A DNA stretch of 15,733 bases from an uncultured Pirellulaceae bacterium (lineage in GTDB: Bacteria; Planctomycetota; Planctomycetia; Pirellulales; Pirellulaceae). Below are positions 1 to 7,812 of this stretch, piece by piece. Numbering within the stretch: position 1 is the stretch's first letter; every line of letters starts with the position of its first letter. The notes beneath the pieces were generated by a model. The model was not told the DNA's origin, did no database searches, and saw only the letters and a list, made by a program, of their open reading frames with translations. The position numbers and the translations under genes were made by a program. The DNA is taken from positions 1-15,733 of the forward strand of contig CAKQNH010000028.1 of assembly GCA_934255105.1 (NCBI GenBank), in the 5' to 3' direction.

Positions 1-1
1 T

Positions 2-322
2 CAGACAACTCCTCGGTATGTGGGCATCGATGGTCGCTTGAGCGATCTGGATAGCGATCTGTCCGCATCGTTGATGCCGCTGATCAGCGACAATTGGCGC
101 TTGCATTTTTCATGGCGTGGACAGGGAGAATTCTCCCTTGCCGAACAGCAAAAGCTGAAGGACATTATCGCCCAGACGCACGCCAGACACCGCCGCCTTC
201 GATTCTGGGGCACCCCTGACTCGCCCGCCATGTGGAGTGTACTGCGCGACGCGGGCGTCGACTTCATCAACACCGACGATTTGCAAGGGCTGAGCAAATT
301 TCTCAGAACCGACCAGCATTAG
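2..322 (+). CDS. PI-PLC/GDPD-like phosphodiesterase, C-terminal fragment
   Basis: The reading frame is open from the left edge and ends at TAG 320-322, giving about 106 residues of a protein that starts outside the window. The segment has the C-terminal signature of bacterial phosphatidylinositol-specific phospholipase C / glycerophosphodiester phosphodiesterase-like (AIM6-like) TIM-barrel proteins: a GIDGRLSDL stretch, then SDNWRLHFSWRG, then RRLRFWGTPD and DAGVDFINTDDLQGL. In this fold the last elements are the closing strands of the barrel, where the Trp and the 'NTDDL' acidic turn are typical. The catalytic histidines would be upstream and cannot be checked. Family members are commonly secreted, but no signal peptide is visible because the N-terminus is missing. 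The gene converges on the phosphatase gene to its right. Family assignment rests on recalled motif similarity. The actual substrate is unknown. Confidence 0.72.
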   Translation, partial: QTTPRYVGIDGRLSDLDSDLSASLMPLISDNWRLHFSWRGQGEFSLAEQQKLKDIIAQTHARHRRLRFWGTPDSPAMWSVLRDAGVDFINTDDLQGLSKFLRTDQH

Positions 323-328
323 CCGTGG

Positions 329-347
329 CGTAAGCTTCTAGCTTGCG
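329..347. terminator. Short hairpin between convergent genes, possible terminator
   Basis: CGTAAGCT and AGCTTGCG can pair around a TCT loop (8 base pairs including one G-T). It lies seven bases after the stop of the left gene and between two convergent genes, where a bidirectional terminator is expected. No U-tract follows on either strand, so intrinsic termination is uncertain. It may instead be part of the intergenic repeat that follows. Confidence 0.3.
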
Positions 348-373
348 ATGCTTATCTATCACCCCTTGGGCAA

Positions 374-415
374 GCAAGATGCTTACCCCACTTGGCAAGA
401 TGCTTACCCGACTTT
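374..415. repeat. Tandem 21-bp repeat, two copies
   Basis: Two adjacent 21-base units (374-394 and 395-415) share the core GCAAGATGCTTACCC and match at 19 of 21 positions. A decayed GATGCTTA trace is found just upstream at 347-354. The second unit overlaps the 3' end of the phosphatase gene and supplies its last codons (SKVG) and its TAA stop (404-406 on the minus strand). This resembles dispersed intergenic repeats of large planctomycete genomes, but that is recollection rather than a search result. Confidence 0.6.
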
Positions 416-1648
416 GGAGACCGCTTCCACGATGACGGCTGTGGCATTGTCTCTGCCGGACTCTTGGACGGCGCGCTCTACGAGCTGTTCGGCGAGCGTG
501 CCGGCGGGACAAGTGGCATCGCCGCCGCGCGCAATATCTTCTATTCCGCGGTCCCACAAACCATCGACGACTCCGTCGGAGCAGAGCACAAAGCGATCCC
601 CCAAGTCGTAGTCCAGCACACCGACTTGCGGTACCAAATAGCGATGTCCAGCACCTAAGGCCTGGGCGAGCACGTTTTTGCGTGGATGCATCCGGCCTTC
701 GCGCTCGTTGAGCTGTCCCTGGCGGCGCAGCCAGCCGACATGCGTGTGATCCTCGGTGACCTGCTGAATGCCCCCAGCGGCGGGCAAGCGATACAGGCGC
801 GTATCGCCAATGTGCCCAAAGTAAACGCGGCCGCGACGGAACCAGGCTAACGTCAACGTCGCGCCCATATTCAGACAGTTCTCATCGTAGCGGCCGAGCT
901 TGAGCATGTCGTCGTGGATACTCTTGAACAGCTCCACCAAAATATCGTGGCTGTATGCGGAGAAGCGATCCTCGCCCAGACCGAACTGCTTGGGCAGCTG
1001 CATGGTGATCTTCTCGATCGCGATACGGCTGGCAAATTCGCCCGAGCGCTCTCCTCCCATACCATCGCTTACTGCAAAAATGCAGTCGTTCTTGTCGACC
1101 GATGCCTCGCCCGATTTGCCCAGATAGCGAATGCCCTGCTTGTCCAAGAGCAAGGCCAAAAAACGATCTTCGTTGTTGGGCCGGAAGCGGCCGGGATGTG
1201 TCGTCCCCGACCAACGCAAAAGCTCCGCGGCCGACTCTCGCTCAACCACCGGTACCTGGGGAATTTCGATGGGTTGGCCGATGATCTCAGCGAACTCGAA
1301 ATCGATCACACAGAATATCCCATCGCTAGCCCGATAGGTAATATTCCGCGAAAACGGATCGTCGTGCCGTACACCGTACTTCTCCAGTTCGTCAAACAAC
1401 TCTTTGACGCGCTCTTCAGTAATGTGCTGCACTCGAGCGCCACAATTGGACGTGACAATCTCAAGCGTGTCTGGAGAAAAATCCAGCAGGCGCGGCACGA
1501 AAGGGCACCGCCGAGCTTCCAAATACTGCAGTACGCGAACTTCGTTTGCGAAACGCGTATCGGCGTGTGGACCACGGAAAAGTTTGTACACACGCCCGTC
1601 GAAACCAATTCGCACCAGCGCTCGCTGCGTATTTTTTGCTTCTTGCAT
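404..1648 (-). CDS. Atypical (Bud32/RIO-like) kinase fused to PP2C-type Ser/Thr phosphatase
   Basis: The product has 414 residues in two parts. Residues about 10-122 look like a small atypical kinase: VYK with Lys22, a helix-C Glu36, H-x-D-x4-N at 95-102 (HDDPFSRN, catalytic Asp97, Asn102) and a metal-binding DFE at 116-118, so the key kinase residues are present although no clear glycine loop is seen. Residues about 150-410 are a PP2C (PPM) phosphatase: RPNNEDR (Asp161), VSDGMGGERSGEFAS (Asp195, Gly196), NMGATL, FGHIGDTRLYRL, TEDHT, CSDGVVDGL (Asp358) and GRDNATAVI (Asp400), so the metal ligands are intact. No signal peptide or membrane segment is seen, so it should be cytosolic. ATG 1648 lies 7 bases after the glutamine synthetase stop with no clear SD, suggesting translational coupling. 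The PP2C assignment is firm. The kinase assignment is motif-based, and activity and substrate are unknown. Confidence 0.88.
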   Translation of the reverse strand: MQEAKNTQRALVRIGFDGRVYKLFRGPHADTRFANEVRVLQYLEARRCPFVPRLLDFSPDTLEIVTSNCGARVQHITEERVKELFDELEKYGVRHDDPFSRNITYRASDGIFCVIDFEFAEIIGQPIEIPQVPVVERESAAELLRWSGTTHPGRFRPNNEDRFLALLLDKQGIRYLGKSGEASVDKNDCIFAVSDGMGGERSGEFASRIAIEKITMQLPKQFGLGEDRFSAYSHDILVELFKSIHDDMLKLGRYDENCLNMGATLTLAWFRRGRVYFGHIGDTRLYRLPAAGGIQQVTEDHTHVGWLRRQGQLNEREGRMHPRKNVLAQALGAGHRYLVPQVGVLDYDLGDRFVLCSDGVVDGLWDRGIEDIARGGDATCPAGTLAEQLVERAVQESGRDNATAVIVEAVSKVG

Positions 1649-1655
1649 ATGTGGG

Positions 1656-2672
1656 TTAAGCGACCGACTGAATCGTCCTCAGTACGCGCGACACGATCTT
1701 GTACGGGTCGGCTTGCGAGTTCGGACGACGGTCTTCTATGTATCCCTTGTAATCGTTGTTGATGAACGAATGTGGTACGCGAATCGATGCACCGCGATTG
1801 GCCACGCCCCAATTGAACTTGTCGATCGACTGAGTCTCGTGCAGGCCTGTCAGCCGCAAGTGATTATCGGGTCCATAGACTGCAATGTGCTCATTTGCAA
1901 ACTTTTCAAAGGCCGCCATGAGCTTGGTGAAATATGCCTCGCCACCCTCCTCACGCATGAACTTCGTAGAGAAGTTGCAGTGCATGCCCGATCCGTTCCA
2001 GTCGCCACTGATCGGCTTACAGTGCAATTCGACTCCCAGCCCGTACTTCTCTGCTAACCGCAGCAGCAGGTAGCGTGCAATCCACATATCGTCCCCTATC
2101 TTGCGCGATCCCTTGGCAAAGACTTGGAACTCCCACTGCCCCTTGGCTACCTCAGCATTGATCCCCTCATGATTAATGCCGGCATCCAAGCACAAATCCA
2201 GGTGTTCATCGACTAACTGTCGCGCGATATCTCCCATCGATTCGTAACCTACGCCGCAATAGTATCTGCCCTGCGGAGCAGGGTAGCCGTCGACGGGAAA
2301 ACCCAGCGGCCGCCCCCCTTCGGTGAAGAAGTACTCTTGCTCCAGACCGATCCACAGATCGGGATCCTCGGCAACGGTCGAGCGGAAATTGGACGGATGC
2401 GGTGTCTTGCCATCAGGCATCAGAACCTCACACATCACTAAGAAGCCGTTCTTACGGCCCGAGTCAGGGTACAACGCTACGGGCTGAAGAACGCAGTCCG
2501 AACTTTTCCCCTCGGCTTGACGAGTTGAGCTGCCGTCAAATCCCCAGACATCGCAGTCCGCGACCGACTTGGGAGCCTTGTCGACAATTTTTGTCTTGCC
2601 GCGCAGGTTGGGTTCCGGTAGATAACCGTCGAGCCAAATGTATTCGAGCTTGTATTTGCGATCGGAAGACAT
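1656..2672 (-). CDS. glnII: Glutamine synthetase, class II (eukaryote-type)
   Basis: Glutamine synthetase condenses glutamate and ammonia to glutamine using ATP, and is the entry point of ammonium assimilation in the cytosol. At 338 residues it has the length of the short class II enzyme, not the ~470-residue class I form. Landmarks in order: WGFDGSST (43-50), the metal-binding EQEYFF (111-116), NAEVAKGQWEFQ (172-183), GDWNGSGMHCNFS (223-235), HLRLTGLHET (271-280), NRGASIRVP (292-300) and EDRRPNSQADPY (313-324). Class II enzymes lack the adenylylation loop of class I, so control must be by transcription, feedback or another modification. The SD before ATG 2672 is weak (AAAGAAAG). The gene is co-directional with nqrM (223-base gap upstream) and sits 7 bases before the kinase-phosphatase gene, which is a candidate regulator. 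Confidence 0.95.
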   Translation of the reverse strand: MSSDRKYKLEYIWLDGYLPEPNLRGKTKIVDKAPKSVADCDVWGFDGSSTRQAEGKSSDCVLQPVALYPDSGRKNGFLVMCEVLMPDGKTPHPSNFRSTVAEDPDLWIGLEQEYFFTEGGRPLGFPVDGYPAPQGRYYCGVGYESMGDIARQLVDEHLDLCLDAGINHEGINAEVAKGQWEFQVFAKGSRKIGDDMWIARYLLLRLAEKYGLGVELHCKPISGDWNGSGMHCNFSTKFMREEGGEAYFTKLMAAFEKFANEHIAVYGPDNHLRLTGLHETQSIDKFNWGVANRGASIRVPHSFINNDYKGYIEDRRPNSQADPYKIVSRVLRTIQSVA

Positions 2673-2721
2673 GTAGGCGCTTTCTTTGTCCAGCTAAAAC
2701 AGGAAATAGGAAGCGGGATCT

Positions 2722-2740
2722 CCGAGCTCGAAAAGCTCGG
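2722..2740. promoter_or_regulatory. Hairpin between nqrM and glutamine synthetase gene
   Basis: CCGAGCT and AGCTCGG form a perfect 7-bp stem around a 5-base loop. It lies 50 bases upstream of the glutamine synthetase ATG, inside the 223-base gap that starts after the nqrM stop at 2896. No run of T follows on the minus strand, so a classical intrinsic terminator is unlikely. It could mark a processing site, a protein-bound operator or a weak terminator separating the nqr and glutamine synthetase units. I could not identify a convincing promoter in the gap. Confidence 0.35.
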
Positions 2741-2895
2741 CAGCTGATGCCCGCGACTCCTCTAGAGGTGGATACTAAACTAGCACGATCGGGCCGTACG
2801 GGCAACGCCCAGTTTCGTCTGAATGCGGGCGGATCAACGCTACAAGCGATGCGGTGAGCCGACAGTTGACAGCAACGGAAACTGCCGCATCACTA

Positions 2896-3222
2896 TTAAT
2901 GCTTGCAGGCCTCGATTTGCTCGTCAGTGCATCCCTCGACTTGGCAATCCAGTTCACAATTATCTGCCTTGGAAGGGCTCGCACCCGCTAGGGAGTGTCC
3001 CTGAGTACCATTCCGCACGTTCCGCCGGAGGTCGCGACAACCAGAATCTTGATTCGAGCACAGCGAGCAGGAGCTTCCTCCCTGTTCGCCTTGCCGCGAC
3101 CCCAGGCCGCCACAGCTGCCCTGAATCGCGCGCCGGCCCATCATGACGCCTACCGACATCAGACTTATGACCAGGCCAAAGGCCAAGGCAGTCACGGCGA
3201 ATATAATTATCAAATTGAGCAT
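2896..3222 (-). CDS. nqrM: Na+-NQR maturation factor NqrM, cysteine-rich long form
   Basis: NqrM (DUF539) is a small membrane protein needed to assemble the Na+-NQR complex, thought to help deliver iron to the NqrD/NqrE centre. The 108-residue product starts with one membrane helix (about 3-25), followed by GRRAIQGSCGGLGS (29-42) and CSLC (52-55), which is the family hallmark. Typical members are about 70-85 residues with four key cysteines; this one has eight (37, 52, 55, 62, 89, 93, 98, 106) and a longer hydrophilic tail. A clear SD (CAGGGAG, 8 bases before ATG 3222) fixes the start. It sits 48 bases after apbE, the place where nqrM is found in gammaproteobacterial nqr operons. The identity of the first 60 residues is well supported; the role of the extra cysteines is unknown. 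Confidence 0.88.
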   Translation of the reverse strand: MLNLIIIFAVTALAFGLVISLMSVGVMMGRRAIQGSCGGLGSRQGEQGGSSCSLCSNQDSGCRDLRRNVRNGTQGHSLAGASPSKADNCELDCQVEGCTDEQIEACKH

Positions 3223-3270
3223 GCGATGGCTCCCTGAATATCTTCTGTAAACGATGCGGTGGCAGTAACT

Positions 3271-4407
3271 CTATTCTACCAGCTCAGCCCGCAGTTCGAA
3301 TGCTGAGCTCTGAAGCGTTTCGAATCCGCCCTCGGGCGTCGCGCGTTCGAGCATGACCGCCCATCCCTGCCGCTGGGCTAGTTCGAGCCCGGCTTCAAAA
3401 CCGGCGGACATCATCGCGGTAGCTACACCGTCAGCCAATGCACAATTGTCTGCCAATACGGATGCTGAGACGATGGGATCATCGATAGGCCAACCCGTTT
3501 TAGGATTGATCGTATGCGAATAACGTCGCCCGTCGACTTCGAAGTAGTTGCGGTAATTGCCACTCGTCGCCAAGGCTTGATCGGTCAGCGCGATCACTCG
3601 TTCCACGCTGCGTTCCTCGGAGCTGGGAAGCTCGATGCCAATCTGCCAAGCTTGGCCACTGGGTTTCTTCCCCTTAGTGCGAACCTCGCCACCGATTTCC
3701 ACGAAATAGGAAGTGAAATTCAATCCCTCGAGCACGGCCGCCACTCGATCGACCCCATGGCCTTTAGCGATAGCCGACAGATCGACATGTAGAGCCGGAT
3801 GCGTCTTGCGTAGAGCAGGGGGGGTCAGCCGAACCTGTAGCTTGTCGGCTCCCACACTCTGCAGCGTCTGATCAATCTCAGCTTGGCTAGGCACGCGAGT
3901 ATGGCGACCAGCAGCACCGAAGCCCCACAGATCGACCAACGGACCGACGGTGACATCAAAGGCCCCATCGGACAGCTTAGCTAACTGCAGCGACAACTCG
4001 ACCACCTCGGCCGTCTCGGGCGATACCTCAAACCAATCGTCGGAGCTATGTTGATTGAAACGCGACAATTCTGATGTCGTCAGATAGGTCGACATCTGCG
4101 CGTTGACGCTTGCCAGTTCCTTTTCGATCGCTGCGGAAACTTGCAGCAAGTCGACGGGCTCTGCAGACGGTCCCAGTTTGACTGAGTAGGTCGTACCCAT
4201 GGTCTGGCCCGAGATGGCATGCAGCACGGACACCTGACGCGGGCGATTGCAAGCGCTCAGGCTCATGCCAACGATCAACCAGCCCGCAGCGACTAACCAC
4301 AGCCCGCACCGCCTGCGCGTCAGACTATAAGCCCGGCGACCACCGATTGGAGACTCATCAGTCAGCGGCTTACTACGCAAGCGGGTTAAGTAACTGAGCC
4401 GAAGCAT
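3271..4407 (-). CDS. apbE: FAD:protein FMN transferase ApbE, lipoprotein form
   Basis: ApbE moves FMN from FAD onto a threonine of target proteins outside the membrane; in NQR the targets are NqrB and NqrC, whose SGAT sites are both present here. I chose ATG 4407 (378 residues) because AAGGA lies 9 bases upstream and the frame then begins shortly before a basic stretch and hydrophobic segment ending in the lipobox LSAC (Cys53), which predicts a lipid-anchored periplasmic enzyme. An in-frame ATG at 4518 would overlap nqrF by 44 bases and add an unlikely leader. Family motifs: QTMGTTYSV (69-77), SDGAFDVTVGPLVDLWGF (146-163), DLSAIAKGHGVD (209-220), EIGGEVR (237-243), TSGNYRNY (281-288), HTINPKTG (298-305) and the metal-site ADGVATAMM (325-333). 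It follows nqrF by 67 bases and precedes nqrM. Confidence 0.95.
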   Translation of the reverse strand: MLRLSYLTRLRSKPLTDESPIGGRRAYSLTRRRCGLWLVAAGWLIVGMSLSACNRPRQVSVLHAISGQTMGTTYSVKLGPSAEPVDLLQVSAAIEKELASVNAQMSTYLTTSELSRFNQHSSDDWFEVSPETAEVVELSLQLAKLSDGAFDVTVGPLVDLWGFGAAGRHTRVPSQAEIDQTLQSVGADKLQVRLTPPALRKTHPALHVDLSAIAKGHGVDRVAAVLEGLNFTSYFVEIGGEVRTKGKKPSGQAWQIGIELPSSEERSVERVIALTDQALATSGNYRNYFEVDGRRYSHTINPKTGWPIDDPIVSASVLADNCALADGVATAMMSAGFEAGLELAQRQGWAVMLERATPEGGFETLQSSAFELRAELVE

Positions 4408-4474
4408 GTCGCGTATTCCTTTGACAGTGTGCAGCACGACCGCTGAACGATCTCGGCTCAAGTTGGTTGCCACA

Positions 4475-5707
4475 TCAACCGCCAAAGTCGTCGTAAGCGA
4501 TGTTGTCCGACTCAACACCTAGGTCGTCCAACATCTTGAAAACTGCCGCGTTCATCATCGGTGGTCCGCACAGGTAATACTCAATATCTTCCGGAGCCGG
4601 ATGATTCTTGAGGTAGTTCTCTAGTACGACTTGGTGGATGAAGCCCACGTAACCAGTCCAATTGTCCTCGGGTTTAGGTTCCGAGAGGGCAATATTGAAT
4701 TGGAAGTTAGGGAATTCCTCTTCCAGTTTGCGGAAGTGATCGATGTAGAACAACTCCCGGCTGCTGCGGCCACCGTACCAGTAGGAAACCTTGCGGTCTG
4801 TCTTCAGATTCCTAAACAGCTCGAAAATGTGGCTGCGTAGCGGCGCCATACCGGCACCACCGCCGATGTACACCATTTCGGCTTTGGTATCCTTGATGAA
4901 GAATTCACCATAGGGTCCTGAGATGGTGACTTTATCCCCGGGCTTGAGACTGAAGATATAGGAGCTCATCTGGCCTGGTGGCGTTCCTTCGGGCGCGCGC
5001 GGCGGTGGCGAGGCCACCCGCACGTTGAGCATGATGATCCCTTTTTCGCCTGGATAGTTGGCCATGGAGTAAGCCCGAATCACCGGCTCGTCCACCTTCG
5101 ACGTATAACGCCACACATCGTATTTATCCCAGTCCTCGCGGAAATTCTCCTCGATGGCGAAGTCTTTGTAGTGCACGACGTGCGGTGGAGCTTCGATCTG
5201 GATGTAACCCCCAGCCTTGAAACCCACCTCTTCGCCCTCGGGCAATTCCAGCACCAACTCTTTGATGAAGGTGGCCACGTTGACATTGCTGCGCACAGTA
5301 CAGACCCACTTTTTGGTTTCGAAAACCTCCGGCGGCACTTCAATTTTCATGTCTTGTTTGACAGATACTTGGCAGCTCAATCGGTAGCCCTCGCGGGCTT
5401 CCTTGCGATTGATGTGGCCGCGTTCGGTATCTAGGATCTCGCCGCCCCCTTCGAGCACACGCACCAGGCACTGCGCGCAGGTGCCACCACCGCCGCAAGC
5501 GCTCGACACGAAAATGCCGTTGTCCGACAGGGCGTTAAGCAGCTTACCGCCGGCAGGGATGGTCAATTCCTTACTCTCATTGATCTCAAGGTGGACCGGT
5601 CCGGAGGGAACCAACATCCGCCGCGCACCAAGAATCAGGAACACCAGCACGATGACGATGACGGTGAATACCAGCACGCCAAGGAAAACGATGATTGGGC
5701 CAGACAT
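4475..5707 (-). CDS. nqrF: Na+-NQR subunit F (NADH dehydrogenase module)
   Basis: NqrF is the electron entry subunit: it oxidises NADH through FAD and passes electrons to a 2Fe-2S cluster. The 410 residues show an N-terminal membrane anchor (3-26), a ferredoxin-type domain with [10 protein letters not shown] (Cys71, 77, 80) and Cys112 (LSC), a flavin-binding [11 protein letters not shown] (211-221), and a NAD-binding [12 protein letters not shown] (282-293). The end [14 protein letters not shown] plus the C-terminal AYDDFGG is also typical. Length matches the usual ~408 residues. An SD (GGAG, 9 bases before ATG 5707) supports the start. The gap to nqrE is 48 bases and to the apbE start 67 bases. 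All cofactor residues appear intact. Confidence 0.98.
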   Translation of the reverse strand: MSGPIIVFLGVLVFTVIVIVLVFLILGARRMLVPSGPVHLEINESKELTIPAGGKLLNALSDNGIFVSSACGGGGTCAQCLVRVLEGGGEILDTERGHINRKEAREGYRLSCQVSVKQDMKIEVPPEVFETKKWVCTVRSNVNVATFIKELVLELPEGEEVGFKAGGYIQIEAPPHVVHYKDFAIEENFREDWDKYDVWRYTSKVDEPVIRAYSMANYPGEKGIIMLNVRVASPPPRAPEGTPPGQMSSYIFSLKPGDKVTISGPYGEFFIKDTKAEMVYIGGGAGMAPLRSHIFELFRNLKTDRKVSYWYGGRSSRELFYIDHFRKLEEEFPNFQFNIALSEPKPEDNWTGYVGFIHQVVLENYLKNHPAPEDIEYYLCGPPMMNAAVFKMLDDLGVESDNIAYDDFGG

Positions 5708-5755
5708 ATGTCTCAGCTCCGCTATTTAGCAAGGTTAAATGAGTGGGTGTGTAGT

Positions 5756-6379
5756 CTACAGTTGGATACCAGAAAAGGCCATAAAGGCCATCGAGATCAA
5801 GCCCACCGTGATGAACGTGATGCCCAAGCCACGCAAGCCTGGCGGAATGTCGCTGTAGCGCAACTTCTCGCGAACCGCGGCCAAGGCAACGATGGCAAGC
5901 CCCCAGCCGAGTCCTGAGCCGACGCCAAACACGATGCTCTGACCAAAGTTGTAATCGCGCTGCTCCATGAACAGCGAGCCGCCGAGGATAGCGCAGTTGA
6001 CCGTAATCAGCGGCAGGAAAATCCCCAGCGCGTTGTAGAGCGGCGGGAAGAAGCGGTCCAAGACCATCTCCATGATCTGCACGATGGCCGCGATCACACC
6101 GATGTATGAAATCAGTCCCAGGAAGGTCAGATCCACTGAGGCGTAAGCACTATCTCCCAGTGTCCTAGCCAGGGCACCTTCCTTGAGCACGTACTGATAG
6201 AGCAAATTGTTGACCGGCACAGTAATGCCCTGCACGACCATTACCGCAATGCCCAAACTGATCGCCGTGCTGACATTCTTGGAGATAGCAATGAAGGTGC
6301 ACATCCCGAGAAAGAAGGTCAGCGCAAGGTTCTCAACGAAGACCGACTTGAGGAACAGACTCAGATATTCTTCAACCAT
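5756..6379 (-). CDS. nqrE: Na+-NQR subunit E (membrane)
   Basis: NqrE is an integral membrane subunit that, with NqrD, holds an intramembrane iron site between two half-helix cysteines. The 207-residue product is almost wholly hydrophobic with about six membrane helices. The expected cysteines are Cys27 (FFLGMCTF) and Cys129 (ITVNCAIL). I place the start at ATG 6379 ([19 protein letters not shown]), as in known NqrE proteins. GAGGAGG lies 9 bases upstream, whereas the in-frame TTG at 6397 would sit just upstream of and inside that SD region. The nqrD stop is only 4 bases upstream, so the two genes are translated together. Length matches the family (about 198-205). Confidence 0.97.
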   Translation of the reverse strand: MVEEYLSLFLKSVFVENLALTFFLGMCTFIAISKNVSTAISLGIAVMVVQGITVPVNNLLYQYVLKEGALARTLGDSAYASVDLTFLGLISYIGVIAAIVQIMEMVLDRFFPPLYNALGIFLPLITVNCAILGGSLFMEQRDYNFGQSIVFGVGSGLGWGLAIVALAAVREKLRYSDIPPGLRGLGITFITVGLISMAFMAFSGIQL

Positions 6380-6383
6380 GGCG

Positions 6384-7010
6384 CTAAGCCTCCTCAATCT
6401 GTTCGGGTTTGAAAATGCGATTGATCCAAATGATGGCGCCGATGATGAAAAAGGCGCTCGGGGCTAGCAACATCAGCCCGTTGGGATTGTACCAACCACC
6501 GTCGGACACGGTGCCCAGCAGTTTGTATCCAAACAGCGACCCGGCTCCCAGCAGCTCGCGGAAGAAGGCCACGACGACCAGGATGAAACTGTAGCCCAGC
6601 CCGTTGCCGATGCCGTCCAAGAAACTCATGCCCGGTGAGTTCTTCATGGCGAAGCCCTCGGCCCGGCCCATGACAATACAGTTAGTGATGATCAAGCCTA
6701 CAAACACGCTGAGCTGTTTGCTGATGTCGTACAGGAAGGCTTTGAGCAATTGATCGACTAAGATTACCAACGAAGCGATAACTACCATCTGCACGATGAT
6801 GCGAATGCTGCTGGGAATACGATGCCGAATCATGCTCACGGCGGCGCTCGAACAGGCCGTAACCAAAGTCACCGCGATGCTCATCACCACGGCCGTGCCC
6901 ATTTGCGTGGTTACGGCCAAGGCAGAGCAAATTCCCAGGATCTGCAAACCGATCGGATTATTGTCAAAGATCGGCTTGAGCAATACGTCTTTAGCTGTTG
7001 GGGCTGCCAT
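6384..7010 (-). CDS. nqrD: Na+-NQR subunit D (membrane)
   Basis: NqrD is the pseudo-symmetric partner of NqrE in the membrane core. The 208 residues contain about six helices and the paired cysteines Cys28 (LGICSAL) and Cys111 ([13 protein letters not shown]), which bind the intramembrane iron centre. Other family landmarks are [19 protein letters not shown] near the N-terminus and [12 protein letters not shown] (130-141). ATG 7010 has a strong SD (AAGGAG, 6 bases away) and overlaps the end of nqrC by 20 bases, indicating translational coupling. The four-base gap to nqrE continues the tight packing. Confidence 0.97.
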   Translation of the reverse strand: MAAPTAKDVLLKPIFDNNPIGLQILGICSALAVTTQMGTAVVMSIAVTLVTACSSAAVSMIRHRIPSSIRIIVQMVVIASLVILVDQLLKAFLYDISKQLSVFVGLIITNCIVMGRAEGFAMKNSPGMSFLDGIGNGLGYSFILVVVAFFRELLGAGSLFGYKLLGTVSDGGWYNPNGLMLLAPSAFFIIGAIIWINRIFKPEQIEEA

Positions 7011-7812
7011 CGGCGGCTCCTTCTGTTTTAGTGACCAAGCTTCTCAGGTAAGGTCCAAAGCCATCGTCGCTGAACCAATACTTGAGCATGGAATCAACAC
7101 CGCGACTGGTGATCGTCGCCCCGGACAGGCCGTCGACCATGTAATCTGCCATTTCAGCCGGCGGCGCTCCCTTGGCTACGCCAACCATTAAATTCGCATC
7201 CTCGCGAGGCGCGTCCTCTTTCCAAATCTGCTTGCCGATCCACTTGGATTTCCAAGCTGGATTCTCAACCTCGCCTCCCAAGCCGGGCGTCTCGCCGTGC
7301 TCGTAGTAGGTCAAGCCCTTGATCGTCCGTATATCTTTATCGACGGCTACGTAACCATACAGCCTGGACCACAGCCCCATGCCGTAGATCGGCAATACCA
7401 CCTCTTCGATCTGGCCATCCTCATCGAGCACCTGATAAACCCAAGTCTGCTTTTCGCGCTTGGCGATGCCAATATCGAACTGGCTCTCGATCGATTCGTT
7501 GAGCTTGTCATCTTTGGCGGCTTTGCGGGGATCAAAGGCTGGGTCTGTCTCTTCGACCACTTTGCCACTGTCCAAGTCGACCAGCACGCGTTTGACACGC
7601 TTGTCGAACAGGTCACCCAGCTCTTCAGCGCTCATCTTCTTGGGATCGCCCAGACCGGCAGCAGATACGATGTTCTTCTGGCGATCGAGCAGCTTATTTT
7701 TTTCCTGGCGTGGCTTGAGCGCCACGGCAGCACCGCTGACCAGCAGCGAACAAACGATGCATAAGGTCAGCGATACAATCAGTGTATTGGCGATTGAATC
7801 TTTAGGTGGCAT
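6991..7812 (-). CDS. nqrC: Na+-NQR subunit C (covalent FMN)
   Basis: NqrC carries a covalently bound FMN on its extracytoplasmic domain and passes electrons between iron centre and NqrB. The 273 residues show one N-terminal membrane helix (about 9-32) and a long soluble domain with [13 protein letters not shown] (146-158), [17 protein letters not shown] (169-185) and the flavinylation motif [10 protein letters not shown] (227-236), with Thr233 as the expected FMN attachment site for ApbE. Length is close to the usual ~257 residues. The first codons overlap the 3' end of nqrB by 11 bases and the end overlaps nqrD by 20, typical of coupled subunits. All signature residues are intact. Confidence 0.97.
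   Translation of the reverse strand: MPPKDSIANTLIVSLTLCIVCSLLVSGAAVALKPRQEKNKLLDRQKNIVSAAGLGDPKKMSAEELGDLFDKRVKRVLVDLDSGKVVEETDPAFDPRKAAKDDKLNESIESQFDIGIAKREKQTWVYQVLDEDGQIEEVVLPIYGMGLWSRLYGYVAVDKDIRTIKGLTYYEHGETPGLGGEVENPAWKSKWIGKQIWKEDAPREDANLMVGVAKGAPPAEMADYMVDGLSGATITSRGVDSMLKYWFSDDGFGPYLRSLVTKTEGAADGSPNS

Noticed and set aside
914..1762. Plus-strand open frame of 282 codons
   Set aside because: It lies antisense to the kinase-phosphatase and glutamine synthetase genes, both of which have clear family motifs; the antisense product resembles nothing and is a codon-bias shadow.
4408..4518. Longer N-terminus for ApbE starting at 4518
   Set aside because: It would overlap nqrF by 44 bases and place about 90 residues before the lipobox; ATG 4407 has an AAGGA at proper distance.
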